Shown piece by piece: positions 26,951-34,916 of a DNA stretch of 64,000 bases. The translations under genes and the position numbers were made by a program. Each line of letters opens with the position of its first letter. Position 1 is the stretch's first letter. The notes below the pieces were generated by a model. The model did not search any database. It was not told the origin of the DNA and saw only the letters and a list, made by a program, of their open reading frames with translations. The stretch comes from CADEDV01 sp964437415 (GTDB lineage Bacteria; Bacteroidota; Bacteroidia; Chitinophagales; Chitinophagaceae), in NCBI GenBank assembly GCA_964437415.1, contig CAYTGN010000004.1:124001-188000 (forward strand). The letters run 5' to 3'.

Positions 26951-27817
26951 TTAATACCCATACTCTCTCAACTGCATTTCATTCTCTCTCCATTTAGGTT
27001 TCACTTTGACAAAAAGCTCCAGGAAAACTTTTTGCCCGATGAAAGCTTCAATATCCTTCCTTGCTTCCGTTCCGATCCTTTTTATCATGCTTCCCTTTTC
27101 GCCGATCAGTATTGCCTTCTGTGTTTCCCGGTGAACAATTATATCTGCAACAATCTTTACCAGTGTAGTCTTCTCCTGGTATTCCCGTATGAGCACTGCC
27201 GTATGATAGGGTATCTCATCTTCGGCCAACTGGTAAATTTTTTCCCGGATCAGTTCACTTACAAAAAACCGGGTGTTAAGATCGCTGATATCATCACCTT
27301 CATAAAATGGTTCTCCTTCGGGCAAAAACTCCAAAATCGCATTGATCAGTTTCTTTTTATTGATACCTGATAAAGCCGAAATAGTGACCAACTTTTTACA
27401 ATAGACTCTCGTTGAAAAGAAATCAACAGCTTCTTTTATTTTTTCTTCACCTGCCAGATCAATTTTGTTTATAACAACAATAGCCGGCACTTTCAGTTTC
27501 AGGGATGTAAAGATTGCATCTGCTTCCTGCCAGTTTTCTTTAATATCTACCAGCAACAAAGCCATATCGGCATCCTCCAATGCATTCTTTACTGCATGCA
27601 TCATTTTTTCATGCAACTTATACTTAGGCTCAATGATGCCGGGTGTGTCAGAAAAAATGACCTGGTATTCCTTTTCTGTCAGGATACCCTTGATTCTATG
27701 TCTCGTTGTTTGCACTTTGTGAGACACAATAGCCAGCTTTTCACCCATCAGCGCATTCAGCAGGGTGCTCTTGCCCGCATTAGGCCTTCCAAAAATATTT
27801 ACAAATCCAACTTTCAT
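26951..27817 (-). CDS. era: GTPase Era
   Basis: Era is an essential GTPase that binds the 3' end of 16S rRNA during small-subunit assembly. The 288-residue product has the GTPase domain (G-R-P-N-A-G-K-S-T at about 10-18, D-T-P-G-I near 57, N-K-I-D near 120) and a C-terminal KH domain with the G-E-K-G-S-M-I-K-R-I-G signature (about 238-248). It is 54 bases upstream of der. The gene is preceded, on its own strand, by the terminator at 27902-27947, so it must use its own promoter in between. Confidence 0.96.
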   Translation of the reverse strand: MKVGFVNIFGRPNAGKSTLLNALMGEKLAIVSHKVQTTRHRIKGILTEKEYQVIFSDTPGIIEPKYKLHEKMMHAVKNALEDADMALLLVDIKENWQEADAIFTSLKLKVPAIVVINKIDLAGEEKIKEAVDFFSTRVYCKKLVTISALSGINKKKLINAILEFLPEGEPFYEGDDISDLNTRFFVSELIREKIYQLAEDEIPYHTAVLIREYQEKTTLVKIVADIIVHRETQKAILIGEKGSMIKRIGTEARKDIEAFIGQKVFLELFVKVKPKWRENEMQLREYGY

Positions 27818-27901
27818 TAAAAAAGCTTCAGACAGGAAGCTTCAAGCCACAAGAAGTGAGGAGGTAGTCAATCCTTGCCAGTTGAAGCTCAACCGCTCAG
27901 A

Positions 27902-27947
27902 AAAAAACAAAATGAGCCATCCGCTTTATGGATGGCTCATTTTGTTT
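27902..27947 (-). terminator. rho-independent terminator after the tRNA fragment
   Basis: On the minus strand, arms ATGAGCCATCC and GGATGGCTCAT, flanked by AAAA and TTTTG, form a long stem with a loop of about 7 bases and end in a T run. It lies directly after the tRNA 3' fragment, as a terminator after a tRNA would. Confidence 0.85.
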
Positions 27948-27974
27948 GTTGCAAAGGGGAGGATCGAACTCCCG
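27948..27974. repeat. 27-base direct repeat, copy 1 (in the tRNA fragment)
   Basis: 26 of 27 bases equal 28286-28312; the single difference is at the sixth base (A here, G there). The unbroken shared core is 21 bases (27954-27974). The two copies flank the GIY-YIG gene and are 338 bases apart. Confidence 0.85.
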
Positions 27975-27998
27975 TCCGCTTACCAGCGGATATGAGCC
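27948..27998 (-). pseudogene. tRNA-like 3' fragment (T arm and acceptor strand)
   Basis: On the minus strand this reads G-G-G-C-T-C-A-T, a 6-base-pair hairpin (TCCGCT-loop-AGCGGA, 27975-27990), then a complete T arm (GGGAG-TTCGATC-CTCCC) and an acceptor 3' strand CTTTGCA. There is no matching 5' acceptor or D arm upstream; the GIY-YIG gene ends 7 bases away. The last 27 bases repeat the 3' end of the initiator tRNA at 28286-28312 with one mismatch. The hairpin also resembles a tRNA-Thr(GGU) anticodon arm with a short loop, so the origin is unsure. It cannot be a working tRNA as it stands. Confidence 0.65.
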
Positions 27999-28004
27999 CG
28001 GAAA

Positions 28005-28253
28005 TTATTGCACTTGTATCAACTGCCAAATAAATGCCCTTCCGTTGGCAGTTTTCAGTTGCTTCTCCCGCTTCATCGCATCTGCTTTCGTTTCAAAAAT
28101 CTCTTGGTGAACCTGTGTCCATGGTCTGAACTTTACAGTCCATCCTTTTGTTGCCAGTTCATTATGTGATCGCAGTCTTTGTTCAAGATCACTTGTAAAA
28201 CCAATGTATATCTTTTTGAAAGCTTCACTATATAAAATATACACCGTAAACAT
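28005..28253 (-). CDS. GIY-YIG endonuclease (UPF0213/URI-like)
   Basis: The 82-residue product is a single GIY-YIG domain: V-Y-I-L-Y-S then K-I-Y-I-G-F-T-S-D-L (the GIY-YIG pair in its Y-I-L/Y-I-G form), the arginine in L-E-Q-R-L-R, and the glutamate in R-E-K-Q-L-K near residue 65. Such single-domain proteins are common and often multicopy in Bacteroidota; a nuclease role is known for the superfamily but not for this subfamily. The ATG is at 28251-28253 (an in-frame TTG is at 28259). The gene sits between the initiator tRNA with its terminator and a tRNA 3' fragment, which suggests it entered at a tRNA end. Confidence 0.8.
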   Translation of the reverse strand: MFTVYILYSEAFKKIYIGFTSDLEQRLRSHNELATKGWTVKFRPWTQVHQEIFETKADAMKREKQLKTANGRAFIWQLIQVQ

Positions 28254-28257
28254 AAAC

Positions 28258-28280
28258 AAAAAGCCCTGTACAGGGCTTTT
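28258..28280 (-). terminator. terminator-like palindrome after the initiator tRNA
   Basis: AAAAAGCCCTG and CAGGGCTTTT form a near-perfect palindrome with a 2-base centre, 4 bases after the tRNA CCA end. Read on the minus strand it ends with T's, as a tRNA terminator would. The GIY-YIG start codon follows at once. Confidence 0.7.
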
Positions 28281-28283
28281 ACT

Positions 28284-28358
<75 letters not shown>

Positions 28359-28369
28359 ATGTTGGACGG

Positions 28370-28377
28370 CAAAGGTA
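28370..28377 (-). promoter_or_regulatory. Bacteroidetes -7 promoter element for tRNA-fMet
   Basis: On the minus strand TACCTTTG, a full match, ends 11 bases before the tRNA 5' end (28358), the spacing expected for a tRNA promoter. Confidence 0.65.
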
Positions 28378-28408
28378 ACCGTATAAAGCTATTTGACCAA
28401 AAGAAAAA

Positions 28409-28440
28409 TAAAAAACTGCCTCATTTACTGAGGCAGTTCT
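28409..28440 (-). terminator. rho-independent terminator after the DUF2807 pair
   Basis: On the minus strand AACTGCCTCA and TGAGGCAGTT form a 10-base-pair stem with a 5-base loop, followed by TTTTTTATTTTT. Confidence 0.9.
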
Positions 28441-28469
28441 AACTATACCCTTTGTGTTATGACTAAACG

Positions 28470-29186
28470 TTAAATCCTTTTGATGGAGCTGGCACCGCTT
28501 GATTTTAAATCCCTGATCATGCCGTCTCCTTTATAACGTATATCACTGGCTCCACTGGCATGCACATTCAGCTCTTTATTAACAGTTACCTGGATATCGC
28601 TGGCTCCGCTTGCTTTGGCATCACAATATTCAGAAGAAAGACCCAGACCCTTGAAAGTGCTGGCACCGCTGGCGTCAATTATTAATTGAGAAACTGTTCC
28701 GCTTGCAATCATATCAGATGCACCGCTAACATGAACATCGAGTTTTTTTACATCCAGTTTTGCCGATCTCCAGTCGCTGGCGCCGGAAATATTCACTTTC
28801 AGATCGTCGGCCTTCAACACTCCGTCCATATAGACGTCGCAGGCGCCGCTGACACTGAGTTTGTCAATTTGTTTGAAGGAGATATAGGCCTTAAGTTTCT
28901 TATTGCCTCTGTTCCATTTCCAGCTCCCTTTTGCAAGTCCAACATGAAGAACACCGTTCTTTACTTCCACCACAATACGATCCATGGTTTGTTTATCAGC
29001 AGCGCTGACAGCAACCGCTTCTTCATTACCCTGGCTCAGGTAAACATCAAAGGCGCTGGAAACACTGATGCCACTGAAATTTTTTGCATCTCTTACTGCT
29101 GCATTAGGATCATTAATGGTTTTTTGAGCCAGCAGCGTTGTGAAGCTGCCGATGAAAAGCAAAACGCCAAGTATTATCTTTTTCAT
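28470..29186 (-). CDS. exported DUF2807 (GIN domain) protein, SGAS-repeat form
   Basis: The 238-residue product has a signal peptide (MKKIILGVLLFIGSFTTLLAQ) and one DUF2807 (head GIN) domain, a beta-solenoid-like fold of unknown function common in Bacteroidota. A striking motif S-G-A-x recurs seven times after residue 110 (S-G-A-C-D, then S-G-A-S-D/T/S six times) at roughly regular spacing, probably marking turns of a beta-helix. The start at 29186 is chosen because it begins the signal peptide; an in-frame ATG at 29222 lies within the preceding gene. It lies 19 bases after its paralogue of the same length. Confidence 0.8.
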   Translation of the reverse strand: MKKIILGVLLFIGSFTTLLAQKTINDPNAAVRDAKNFSGISVSSAFDVYLSQGNEEAVAVSAADKQTMDRIVVEVKNGVLHVGLAKGSWKWNRGNKKLKAYISFKQIDKLSVSGACDVYMDGVLKADDLKVNISGASDWRSAKLDVKKLDVHVSGASDMIASGTVSQLIIDASGASTFKGLGLSSEYCDAKASGASDIQVTVNKELNVHASGASDIRYKGDGMIRDLKSSGASSIKRI

Positions 29187-29205
29187 ATCAGCAAATATTA
29201 AATTC

Positions 29206-29922
29206 TTAAATCCTTGAAACATGGCCCCCGGTATTTACTTTGGCTTCACGAATGCCGCCATTGCCTTTATACTTAATATAACCCCCGGTATTGGCCTTTA
29301 CATTGAGTTCTTTCTGCACATTAATATAAACACCTGCCCCGGTACTCACTCTTATGGAACAATTGCTTGTCTCGAGCCATTCGCCCAAAAACTTGCTTCC
29401 TGTGTCTCCTTCTGCATCAAAGTTACCTGCTTTTCCTGTCAGGGTTATTTTTGATCCCGTATTCTGGTCAATGGTCAGTGTCGCGATGTCGACTTTGCCG
29501 TTGACTAACCCACCGGTATTGGCAGTTAACCTCAGGGAAGAAGAATTCAGCACCCCGTCTATTTCTACCCGGGCACCAGTACTGACATGCAACTGGTCCA
29601 GTTTCTTATAAGAAACATAGGCTCTCAGGTTCTTGCTTTGATTTTTTTTATTGATGGCTCCGAATTTTGATTCGTAGTAAATTTTCAAAATCCCGTTCTC
29701 TACTCTTGTGATGATCTTATCCCGGTGTTCAGTATCGGCTGCACTCACCGCTACTGCCTCCGAAGTACTTTCGGACAATATTAATTTGATACCCGTAGCA
29801 ACTTCAATACCATGAAATCCGGCAACGGTTCTTGTTTCTGCATTGCGGTCGTTGATGGTTTTTTGAGCCATTCCTGCAACAACCATAAAAACAAGAAACA
29901 ATGATAAAAGATATCTCTTCAT
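29206..29922 (-). CDS. exported DUF2807 (GIN domain) protein, TGG-repeat form
   Basis: Also 238 residues, with a signal peptide (MKRYLLSLFLVFMVVAGMAQ) and the same start to the mature chain (K-T-I-N-D) and the same E-A-V-A-V-S-A-A-D stretch as its neighbour, so the two arose by duplication. Where the other has S-G-A-S turns, this one has T-G turns (S-T-G-A, N-T-G-G, N-T-G-S, D-T-G-S, S-T-G-A, N-T-G-G, N-T-G-G), seven in matching order. Start: ATG at 29922; a farther in-frame start at 29952 lacks support. The pair is probably one operon ending at the terminator 28409-28440. Confidence 0.8.
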   Translation of the reverse strand: MKRYLLSLFLVFMVVAGMAQKTINDRNAETRTVAGFHGIEVATGIKLILSESTSEAVAVSAADTEHRDKIITRVENGILKIYYESKFGAINKKNQSKNLRAYVSYKKLDQLHVSTGARVEIDGVLNSSSLRLTANTGGLVNGKVDIATLTIDQNTGSKITLTGKAGNFDAEGDTGSKFLGEWLETSNCSIRVSTGAGVYINVQKELNVKANTGGYIKYKGNGGIREAKVNTGGHVSRI

Positions 29923-29995
29923 AAACTTTGGCTTTGGAAGTGGAACGGACACCTATTCCGAAATGTTACAGCATTCGTCAAATTAATTTCTCCCT

Positions 29996-30003
29996 TACCT
30001 TTG
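29996..30003 (+). promoter_or_regulatory. Bacteroidetes -7 promoter element before the TPP riboswitch
   Basis: TACCTTTG, a full TAnnTTTG match. Transcription would begin near 30010, about 80 bases before the riboswitch aptamer. Confidence 0.5.
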
Positions 30004-30090
30004 CAGCAGCTTGCGGCCGGCCAGCAAGTTCTTATGCTTTCAAAAAGAAAGCTTTATACGTTTTCAATGTCCCGCTTTTGCGGGGCGGGT

Positions 30091-30173
30091 TTCCCGGGGT
30101 GGTTCCGACGCAGATGGTCGGGGCCTGAGATCATACCCGTAAACCTGATCAGGGTAATGCCTGCGCAGGGAAG
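30091..30173 (+). ncRNA. thiamine pyrophosphate (TPP) riboswitch
   Basis: The conserved thi-box parts occur in order: GGGGTG at 30096-30101, CTGAGA at 30125-30130, ACCCGTAA near 30135-30142, CCTGATC at 30144-30150, GGGTAATGCC near 30152-30161 and GCGCAGGGA at 30163-30171. TTCCC (30091-30095) and GGGAA (30168-30172) can pair as P1. TPP binding normally lowers expression of the gene behind it. The 63 bases to the ATG show no strong terminator, so control is probably at translation. Confidence 0.9.
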
Positions 30174-30236
30174 GACATTCAACAGCCTTTCTCCAACAGC
30201 ATTTCCCTCTCATTTTTTAACCTTTAAAACAAAAAA

Positions 30237-32381
30237 ATGAAGAGGATTGCCATTTCCGTTATTTCAATGCTACTGTGCCAACAGATGATGGCACAGGAAA
30301 ATGAGACATCCAAAGACAGTTTTTATGTGCTCAGCCCGGTGGAAGTAAAAGCCATCAGAGCCGGTGAAAATGCACCTTTCACCAAAACCAACCTGACCAA
30401 AAAAGAAATTGCCAAACTAAACCTTGGACAGGACATCCCCTTTTTGCTGAACCAAACCCCATCGGTTGTTGTCAGTTCGGATGCAGGTAATGGGATTGGT
30501 TACACCGGCATCCGCATCAGGGGTACGGACGCCACCCGCATTAACATGACCATTAACGGAATCCCTTATAACGATGCAGAGTCACAGGGGCTTTTTTTTG
30601 TTAATCTTCCAGATTTCAGTTCTTCGGTTAACAGCATCCAGGTGCAAAGAGGGGTGGGCACATCCAGCAATGGGGCCGGAGCCTTTGGCGCCACTATCAA
30701 TTTCAGCACCAACGAAGTCAACAAGGACGCCTATGCGGAGCTCAATAACAGCTTCGGTTCTTTCAACACATGGAAAAACACCATCAAAGCCGGAAGCGGT
30801 TTGCTGAATGACCGGTTTACAGTTGATCTGCGAATGTCAAGTATCAGTAGCGATGGTTTTATTGACAGGGCCAGCACTGATCTTCAATCGCTTTATTTTT
30901 CCACTGCCTATCTTGGAAAAAACAATTCGCTTCGCCTGAATATCATCTCGGGTAAAGAAAAAACCTACCAGGCATGGTATGGCATCAGCGAAGCCGACCT
31001 GCTGGCTGGCAACCGCAAAGTGAACTATGCAGGCACAAATAAACCAGGAGAGCCATTTGAAAATGAAACAGACAATTACAAGCAGGATCACTACCAATTG
31101 TTTTTTAATCAAACCCTGAACAGCAGGCTTACTCTCAGCACTGCGTTGTTTTTGACAAAAGGGAAAGGATATTATGAACAATACCGGGACGACGAAACCT
31201 ATACAAGGTATGGCTTACCGGGACCGGGTAGTTCTGACTTTGTCCGGCAGCTATGGCTTGACAATGATTTTTATGGCAGTGTTTTTTCACTGCAACACAG
31301 AGGGAAAAAAACACAAACAACATTTGGCGGCGCTATTACCAGCTACAGCGGCGATCATTTTGGTGAACTGATATGGGCCAGCAACGGAATGCCGTCTCCC
31401 ACTCATCGCTGGTACGACAATGATGCCGTGAAAAACGATTTCAATATTTACCTGAAAGAACAGGTTCAACTGAACCCCGCCTGGGATATTTTCGGTGACC
31501 TCCAGTTCAGGAATGTAACATATCGAATATCCGGGTTCAGAGACAATCCTTCGCTGTCGGTTGATAATAATTTCAATTTTTTCAATCCAAAACTGGGTAT
31601 CAGTTATCATCACAAAAACTGGAAAGGGTATTTCTCTTACGGGCATGCAGGCAAAGAACCCAACCGTGATGATTTTGAGGCCGGGGCGCAGCGGCAACCC
31701 AAAGCCGAGAAACTACATGATTTCGAAGCAGGGATCGAACAATCAGGAAGCACCTGCAGCTGGTCGGCTACACTTTACTACATGCATTACAGTAACCAGT
31801 TAGTGCTGACAGGCCTGATCAATGACGTGGGGGCCTATACAAGAACAAATATCCCGAAAAGCTACAGAACCGGAATTGAACTGCAGGCAACGGCTAAATT
31901 CAGCTCATGGATGAATGCTACAGCAAACATGGCTTTCAGCCGGAACAAAGTGCTTGACTTTACAGAGTACATTGACGACTATGATAACGGCGGACAAAAG
32001 ATCAACCAGTTCGGCAAAACGGATATTGCTTTTTCACCCAATATAGTCGGAGGATCATCTTTGAATTTTATCCCTGCAGCCAACACAGAGATCAGCATCC
32101 TGAGCAAGCATGTCGGCAAACAGTATCTCGACAACACACAAAACGAAAACCGCATGCTTGATGAGTTTTCCGTGCATGACCTGCGGCTGATGCACACCCT
32201 GAAATTTCGCTGGCTGAAAGAGATCAGTCTTATTGGCCAGGTAAACAACCTGCTTAACAAAAAGTATGAACCCAACGGATATACCTACAGCTACATCTGG
32301 GGAGGAGAAACCGTCACAGAGAATTATTACTTCCCTATGGCCGGAAGAAATTTTATGATCGCCGTGAATGTGAAGTTGTAA
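30237..32381 (+). CDS. TonB-dependent outer-membrane receptor, probably for thiamine or a thiamine precursor
   Basis: The 714-residue product has a signal peptide (MKRIAISVISMLLCQQMMAQ), a plug domain (about 30-165, with the usual I-R-G-T-D-A-T-R and R-G-V-G-T-S-S-N-G-A-G-A-F-G-A-T-I-N-F) and a 22-strand-type barrel that ends in the aromatic-rich C-terminal strand (G-R-N-F-M-I-A-V-N-V-K-L). The substrate is inferred from the TPP riboswitch upstream; TPP-controlled TonB receptors for thiamine are known in Bacteroidota. No thiamine biosynthesis or inner-membrane permease gene is next to it in the window. Confidence 0.88.
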   Translation: MKRIAISVISMLLCQQMMAQENETSKDSFYVLSPVEVKAIRAGENAPFTKTNLTKKEIAKLNLGQDIPFLLNQTPSVVVSSDAGNGIGYTGIRIRGTDATRINMTINGIPYNDAESQGLFFVNLPDFSSSVNSIQVQRGVGTSSNGAGAFGATINFSTNEVNKDAYAELNNSFGSFNTWKNTIKAGSGLLNDRFTVDLRMSSISSDGFIDRASTDLQSLYFSTAYLGKNNSLRLNIISGKEKTYQAWYGISEADLLAGNRKVNYAGTNKPGEPFENETDNYKQDHYQLFFNQTLNSRLTLSTALFLTKGKGYYEQYRDDETYTRYGLPGPGSSDFVRQLWLDNDFYGSVFSLQHRGKKTQTTFGGAITSYSGDHFGELIWASNGMPSPTHRWYDNDAVKNDFNIYLKEQVQLNPAWDIFGDLQFRNVTYRISGFRDNPSLSVDNNFNFFNPKLGISYHHKNWKGYFSYGHAGKEPNRDDFEAGAQRQPKAEKLHDFEAGIEQSGSTCSWSATLYYMHYSNQLVLTGLINDVGAYTRTNIPKSYRTGIELQATAKFSSWMNATANMAFSRNKVLDFTEYIDDYDNGGQKINQFGKTDIAFSPNIVGGSSLNFIPAANTEISILSKHVGKQYLDNTQNENRMLDEFSVHDLRLMHTLKFRWLKEISLIGQVNNLLNKKYEPNGYTYSYIWGGETVTENYYFPMAGRNFMIAVNVKL

Positions 32382-32390
32382 TTACGAAAC

Positions 32391-32424
32391 AGGAAGTACG
32401 GAACTATTTGCTTCCGTACTTCCT
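32391..32424. terminator. terminator-like inverted repeat between convergent genes
   Basis: AGGAAGTACGGAA and TTCCGTACTTCCT form a perfect 13-base-pair stem with an 8-base loop between the receptor and the convergent rhodanese gene. T runs are weak on both sides. Confidence 0.65.
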
Positions 32425-32430
32425 TTACTA

Positions 32431-32745
32431 TCATTTTTGAGAAGCAATTTTTTCCTGCCAGTACAACATACCACCTGTCAGGTTTTTGGTATTCTTAAAT
32501 CCCAATGCATCGAGGAACAGGCAGGCCTGCCCGCTTCGGTTGCCACTGCGGCAATACAAAATCACTTCCTCTTCTTTCAGGTCTTCAATATCTTCAATCT
32601 GCATGGTTTGCACTTTGCCCAATGGCAATAACACACCACCAATGCTGAATTCAGCATGTTCATGAGGTTCTCTTACATCAACAATATTCAATTTTTCGCC
32701 GGCATCGAGACGGCTTTTTAATTCTTCTGCAGAAATATTTTGCAT
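32431..32745 (-). CDS. rhodanese-like domain protein
   Basis: The 104-residue product is one rhodanese domain. The active-site loop is C65-R-S-G-N-R-S with the catalytic cysteine present, and the N-terminal V-D-V-R-E-P-H-E-H marks the domain's start. Rhodaneses carry persulfide sulfur; small ones like this often deliver sulfur for thiolation or handle sulfide. It is the last of three minus-strand genes (ddl, PASTA, rhodanese), 9 bases after the PASTA stop. Confidence 0.88.
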   Translation of the reverse strand: MQNISAEELKSRLDAGEKLNIVDVREPHEHAEFSIGGVLLPLGKVQTMQIEDIEDLKEEEVILYCRSGNRSGQACLFLDALGFKNTKNLTGGMLYWQEKIASQK

Positions 32746-32754
32746 AATTAATTT

Positions 32755-33567
32755 TTAATCCGGCAAAGGTATGTCAGTAGAAACAGAATCAGTAACGGGT
32801 TTTTCTGATTGTATAAAAAGGTCAATGGTTTGCCCCGATCGTATGCGAACAGGTCTTCTGTCTTCGGTAAACCTTCCCGGGTTTTGCTTCCAGATATAAG
32901 CATTCAATGTGTCAACAATAGCTCCATTTGGAACAACAGCTCCCTTGACCAGGCCCAGTGAGTTCAGAATATCTATTGCTTCTGCATAGGTCAGCCCCAC
33001 CAGTACCGGCACTGGCATTTCCTGGTTGCCAATTCCATCGCCCAGCACAAAAGAGATGCGGCTTCCCATCCGGATCTTTGTGCCGGGTTTAATTTGCTCA
33101 CCATTATACCATTGCTCGAGCACAGCATTGCGGGCAAAATCCGGTTTAAATGTAGTGTCGCCCACACGAAGGCCATTATTCAACAGGTTCATTTCGGCGT
33201 TGCGAAAACTATACCCGACAAGGTTAGGCATTTCTACCTCCGGCGGCACTGCCCGGTTGATGGTGAGATAAACAGTGCGGTTCACTTTCACTACTTCCTG
33301 CGCATCCGGGAATTGTTTTAATACAGCCGAAGGCTTCGCTGTATCAGAGTAAATAGAATCCAGAATTTCCACGTCAAATCCCTGTTTTTTAAGTAGTGAT
33401 TCCGCCTCATCAAATGACTTGCCTGTCACCATAGGCACTGTCTTGGACTGATTGTGATTGGTGAGCCAGTTCAGTGATTTGATAAATAATAGAAAAACAG
33501 CTAGGGTCAGCGCTATTCCTGCCAGTATATTGACCCAAAGCGGACGATGTGTGATGAATTTAAGCAC
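32755..33567 (-). CDS. membrane-anchored protein with three PASTA domains
   Basis: The 270-residue product has a cytoplasmic N-terminus, one membrane helix (about 11-32) and three PASTA-like repeats outside (about 42-107, 110-180, 183-255). PASTA domains bind peptidoglycan or beta-lactam-like fragments. Unlike PknB or PBP2x there is no kinase or transpeptidase. The start is GTG at 33565-33567. It lies 36 bases after ddl, fitting a cell-wall role. Confidence 0.82.
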   Translation of the reverse strand: MLKFITHRPLWVNILAGIALTLAVFLLFIKSLNWLTNHNQSKTVPMVTGKSFDEAESLLKKQGFDVEILDSIYSDTAKPSAVLKQFPDAQEVVKVNRTVYLTINRAVPPEVEMPNLVGYSFRNAEMNLLNNGLRVGDTTFKPDFARNAVLEQWYNGEQIKPGTKIRMGSRISFVLGDGIGNQEMPVPVLVGLTYAEAIDILNSLGLVKGAVVPNGAIVDTLNAYIWKQNPGRFTEDRRPVRIRSGQTIDLFIQSEKPVTDSVSTDIPLPD

Positions 33568-33603
33568 AGGCTAAATTTTGTTATGATCTGTTTGCTTGAT
33601 GCC

Positions 33604-34590
33604 TTATGGCAAAATCTCCTCCAGCAGTTTTGAATAAAAATCTTTCAGGCACCAGCCCATGGCTAGCACCTGCTGCGGCACAATGCTGGCATCGCTTTGA
33701 CCAGGAATCGTATTAATCTCCAGCATATGGGGCAACCCGCTTTCTTCATTAAAGATAAAATCAATCCGCACCACACCCCGGCAATTAAACACCTGGTATA
33801 TCTTCTTCGCTGCTTCCCTCACTTTATCAGCAATCGCTTCGTCCACCACTGCCGGTGTGGTTTCCGTTGACTTGCCCTGGTATTTGGCTTCAAAATCAAA
33901 AAATGCTTTATCATCATGTGCTTTCACCTCTGTCAATGGCAGCACCACAATATCTCCCTTTGATTTAAACACACCCACTGTAAACTCCCTGCCGGTGACC
34001 ATTTCCTCCACCAGCACCTGGTCATCTTCTTTGAATGCTTTTTCAACAGCAGGGCCCAGGTCTTCTGCTTTGTCCACCTTGCTCATGCCAATGCTGGAGC
34101 CTCCATTGTTTGGTTTCACAAAAACCGGCAGCCGGAGTTGTTGCAGTATTTGCGCAGCTTCAAGGGGTGAATGTTTGAACAGGTGCACCGAACTGGCCAC
34201 CGCAATGCCTGCCATTTTTGCAACAGCCACCGTATATCTTTTATTGAAAGTGATGGCAGATGTGGCAGCATCACAACTGGTATAAGGGATTTTCAGTGTG
34301 TCAAAATAGCCCTGCAGTTTCCCGTCTTCGCCGGGTGTGCCGTGCATTCCGATGAACACCGCATCAAAACTGATATTCTGGTTATCCAACTGGAGAGAAA
34401 AATCATTTTTATCAATGGAAACCTTGCGGCCATCAGCCAGGTCATAAAACCAGCCTGCCGGGTTAATATCAATCAAAAAAACATTGAATCTTTCCCTGTC
34501 GAGATGATTGCTTATCGTGGCTGCACTCTTGTAGGATATTACTGCCTCTCCTGAAAAACCGCCGGTCACCAGGGCTATGTTCTTCTTCAT
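33604..34590 (-). CDS. ddl: D-alanine--D-alanine ligase
   Basis: Ddl joins two D-alanines for the peptidoglycan stem peptide, in the cytoplasm. The 328-residue product has the ATP-grasp layout: K-P-N-N-G-G-S-S-I-G-M near 150-160, the R-I-D-F-I-F-N-E metal-site strand and E-I-N-T-I-P-G-Q-S-D near 290. The N-terminal G-G-F-S-G-E motif is typical. It is first of the minus-strand group with the PASTA and rhodanese genes. Confidence 0.95.
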   Translation of the reverse strand: MKKNIALVTGGFSGEAVISYKSAATISNHLDRERFNVFLIDINPAGWFYDLADGRKVSIDKNDFSLQLDNQNISFDAVFIGMHGTPGEDGKLQGYFDTLKIPYTSCDAATSAITFNKRYTVAVAKMAGIAVASSVHLFKHSPLEAAQILQQLRLPVFVKPNNGGSSIGMSKVDKAEDLGPAVEKAFKEDDQVLVEEMVTGREFTVGVFKSKGDIVVLPLTEVKAHDDKAFFDFEAKYQGKSTETTPAVVDEAIADKVREAAKKIYQVFNCRGVVRIDFIFNEESGLPHMLEINTIPGQSDASIVPQQVLAMGWCLKDFYSKLLEEILP

Positions 34591-34916
34591 GTTTCAGATA
34601 TGGGTTTAGCTGCGCAAATATTACCGAAAATTCGCTTTGATAAAAATTTCAGTTGCTAAAAATGATTTATTTCCGGGAAGAGCCTGCATTTACTGCTCAG
34701 GAAGCTAAAATATTGATAAACCGCCCCGGTCACACAATAAGAAAGGTGAAGGCCGTTTCTCCTTCACCTTTTTACGACGGGAAATATCACCCGCCTTTAA
34801 TTAAGCAGACTGGCTGCTTTATCATTTATACTAAATGAAACTGATGTAAAATTAAACCAAATTCAACGGGACAACAGCATTCAAAAGACAAAAAATTATG
34901 CACAGCTAAAGCACAT
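34591..34916. other. intergenic stretch of 326 bases
   Basis: No gene is supported here. It holds the hairpin at 34742-34771 and A/T-rich sequence. A short frame at 34653-34838 on the plus strand runs through that hairpin and has no recognisable domain. Confidence 0.6.
34742..34771 (-). terminator. terminator-like hairpin after the ferredoxin gene
   Basis: AAAGGTGAAGG and CCTTCACCTTT form an 11-base-pair stem with an 8-base loop, followed by T-rich sequence on either strand. Its place, 146 bases past the ferredoxin stop, makes it a possible terminator for that gene. Confidence 0.55.

Noticed and set aside
27928..28110. Plus-strand reading frame across the tRNA fragment and the GIY-YIG end
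   Set aside because: Its translation is the kind of false protein commonly seen over tRNA T arms, and it is antisense to the supported GIY-YIG gene. The same applies to the frame at 28204-28386 over tRNA-fMet.
34653..34838. Short plus-strand reading frame in the largest intergenic gap
   Set aside because: It runs through the hairpin at 34742-34771, has no promoter or domain, and its composition is that of noncoding sequence.
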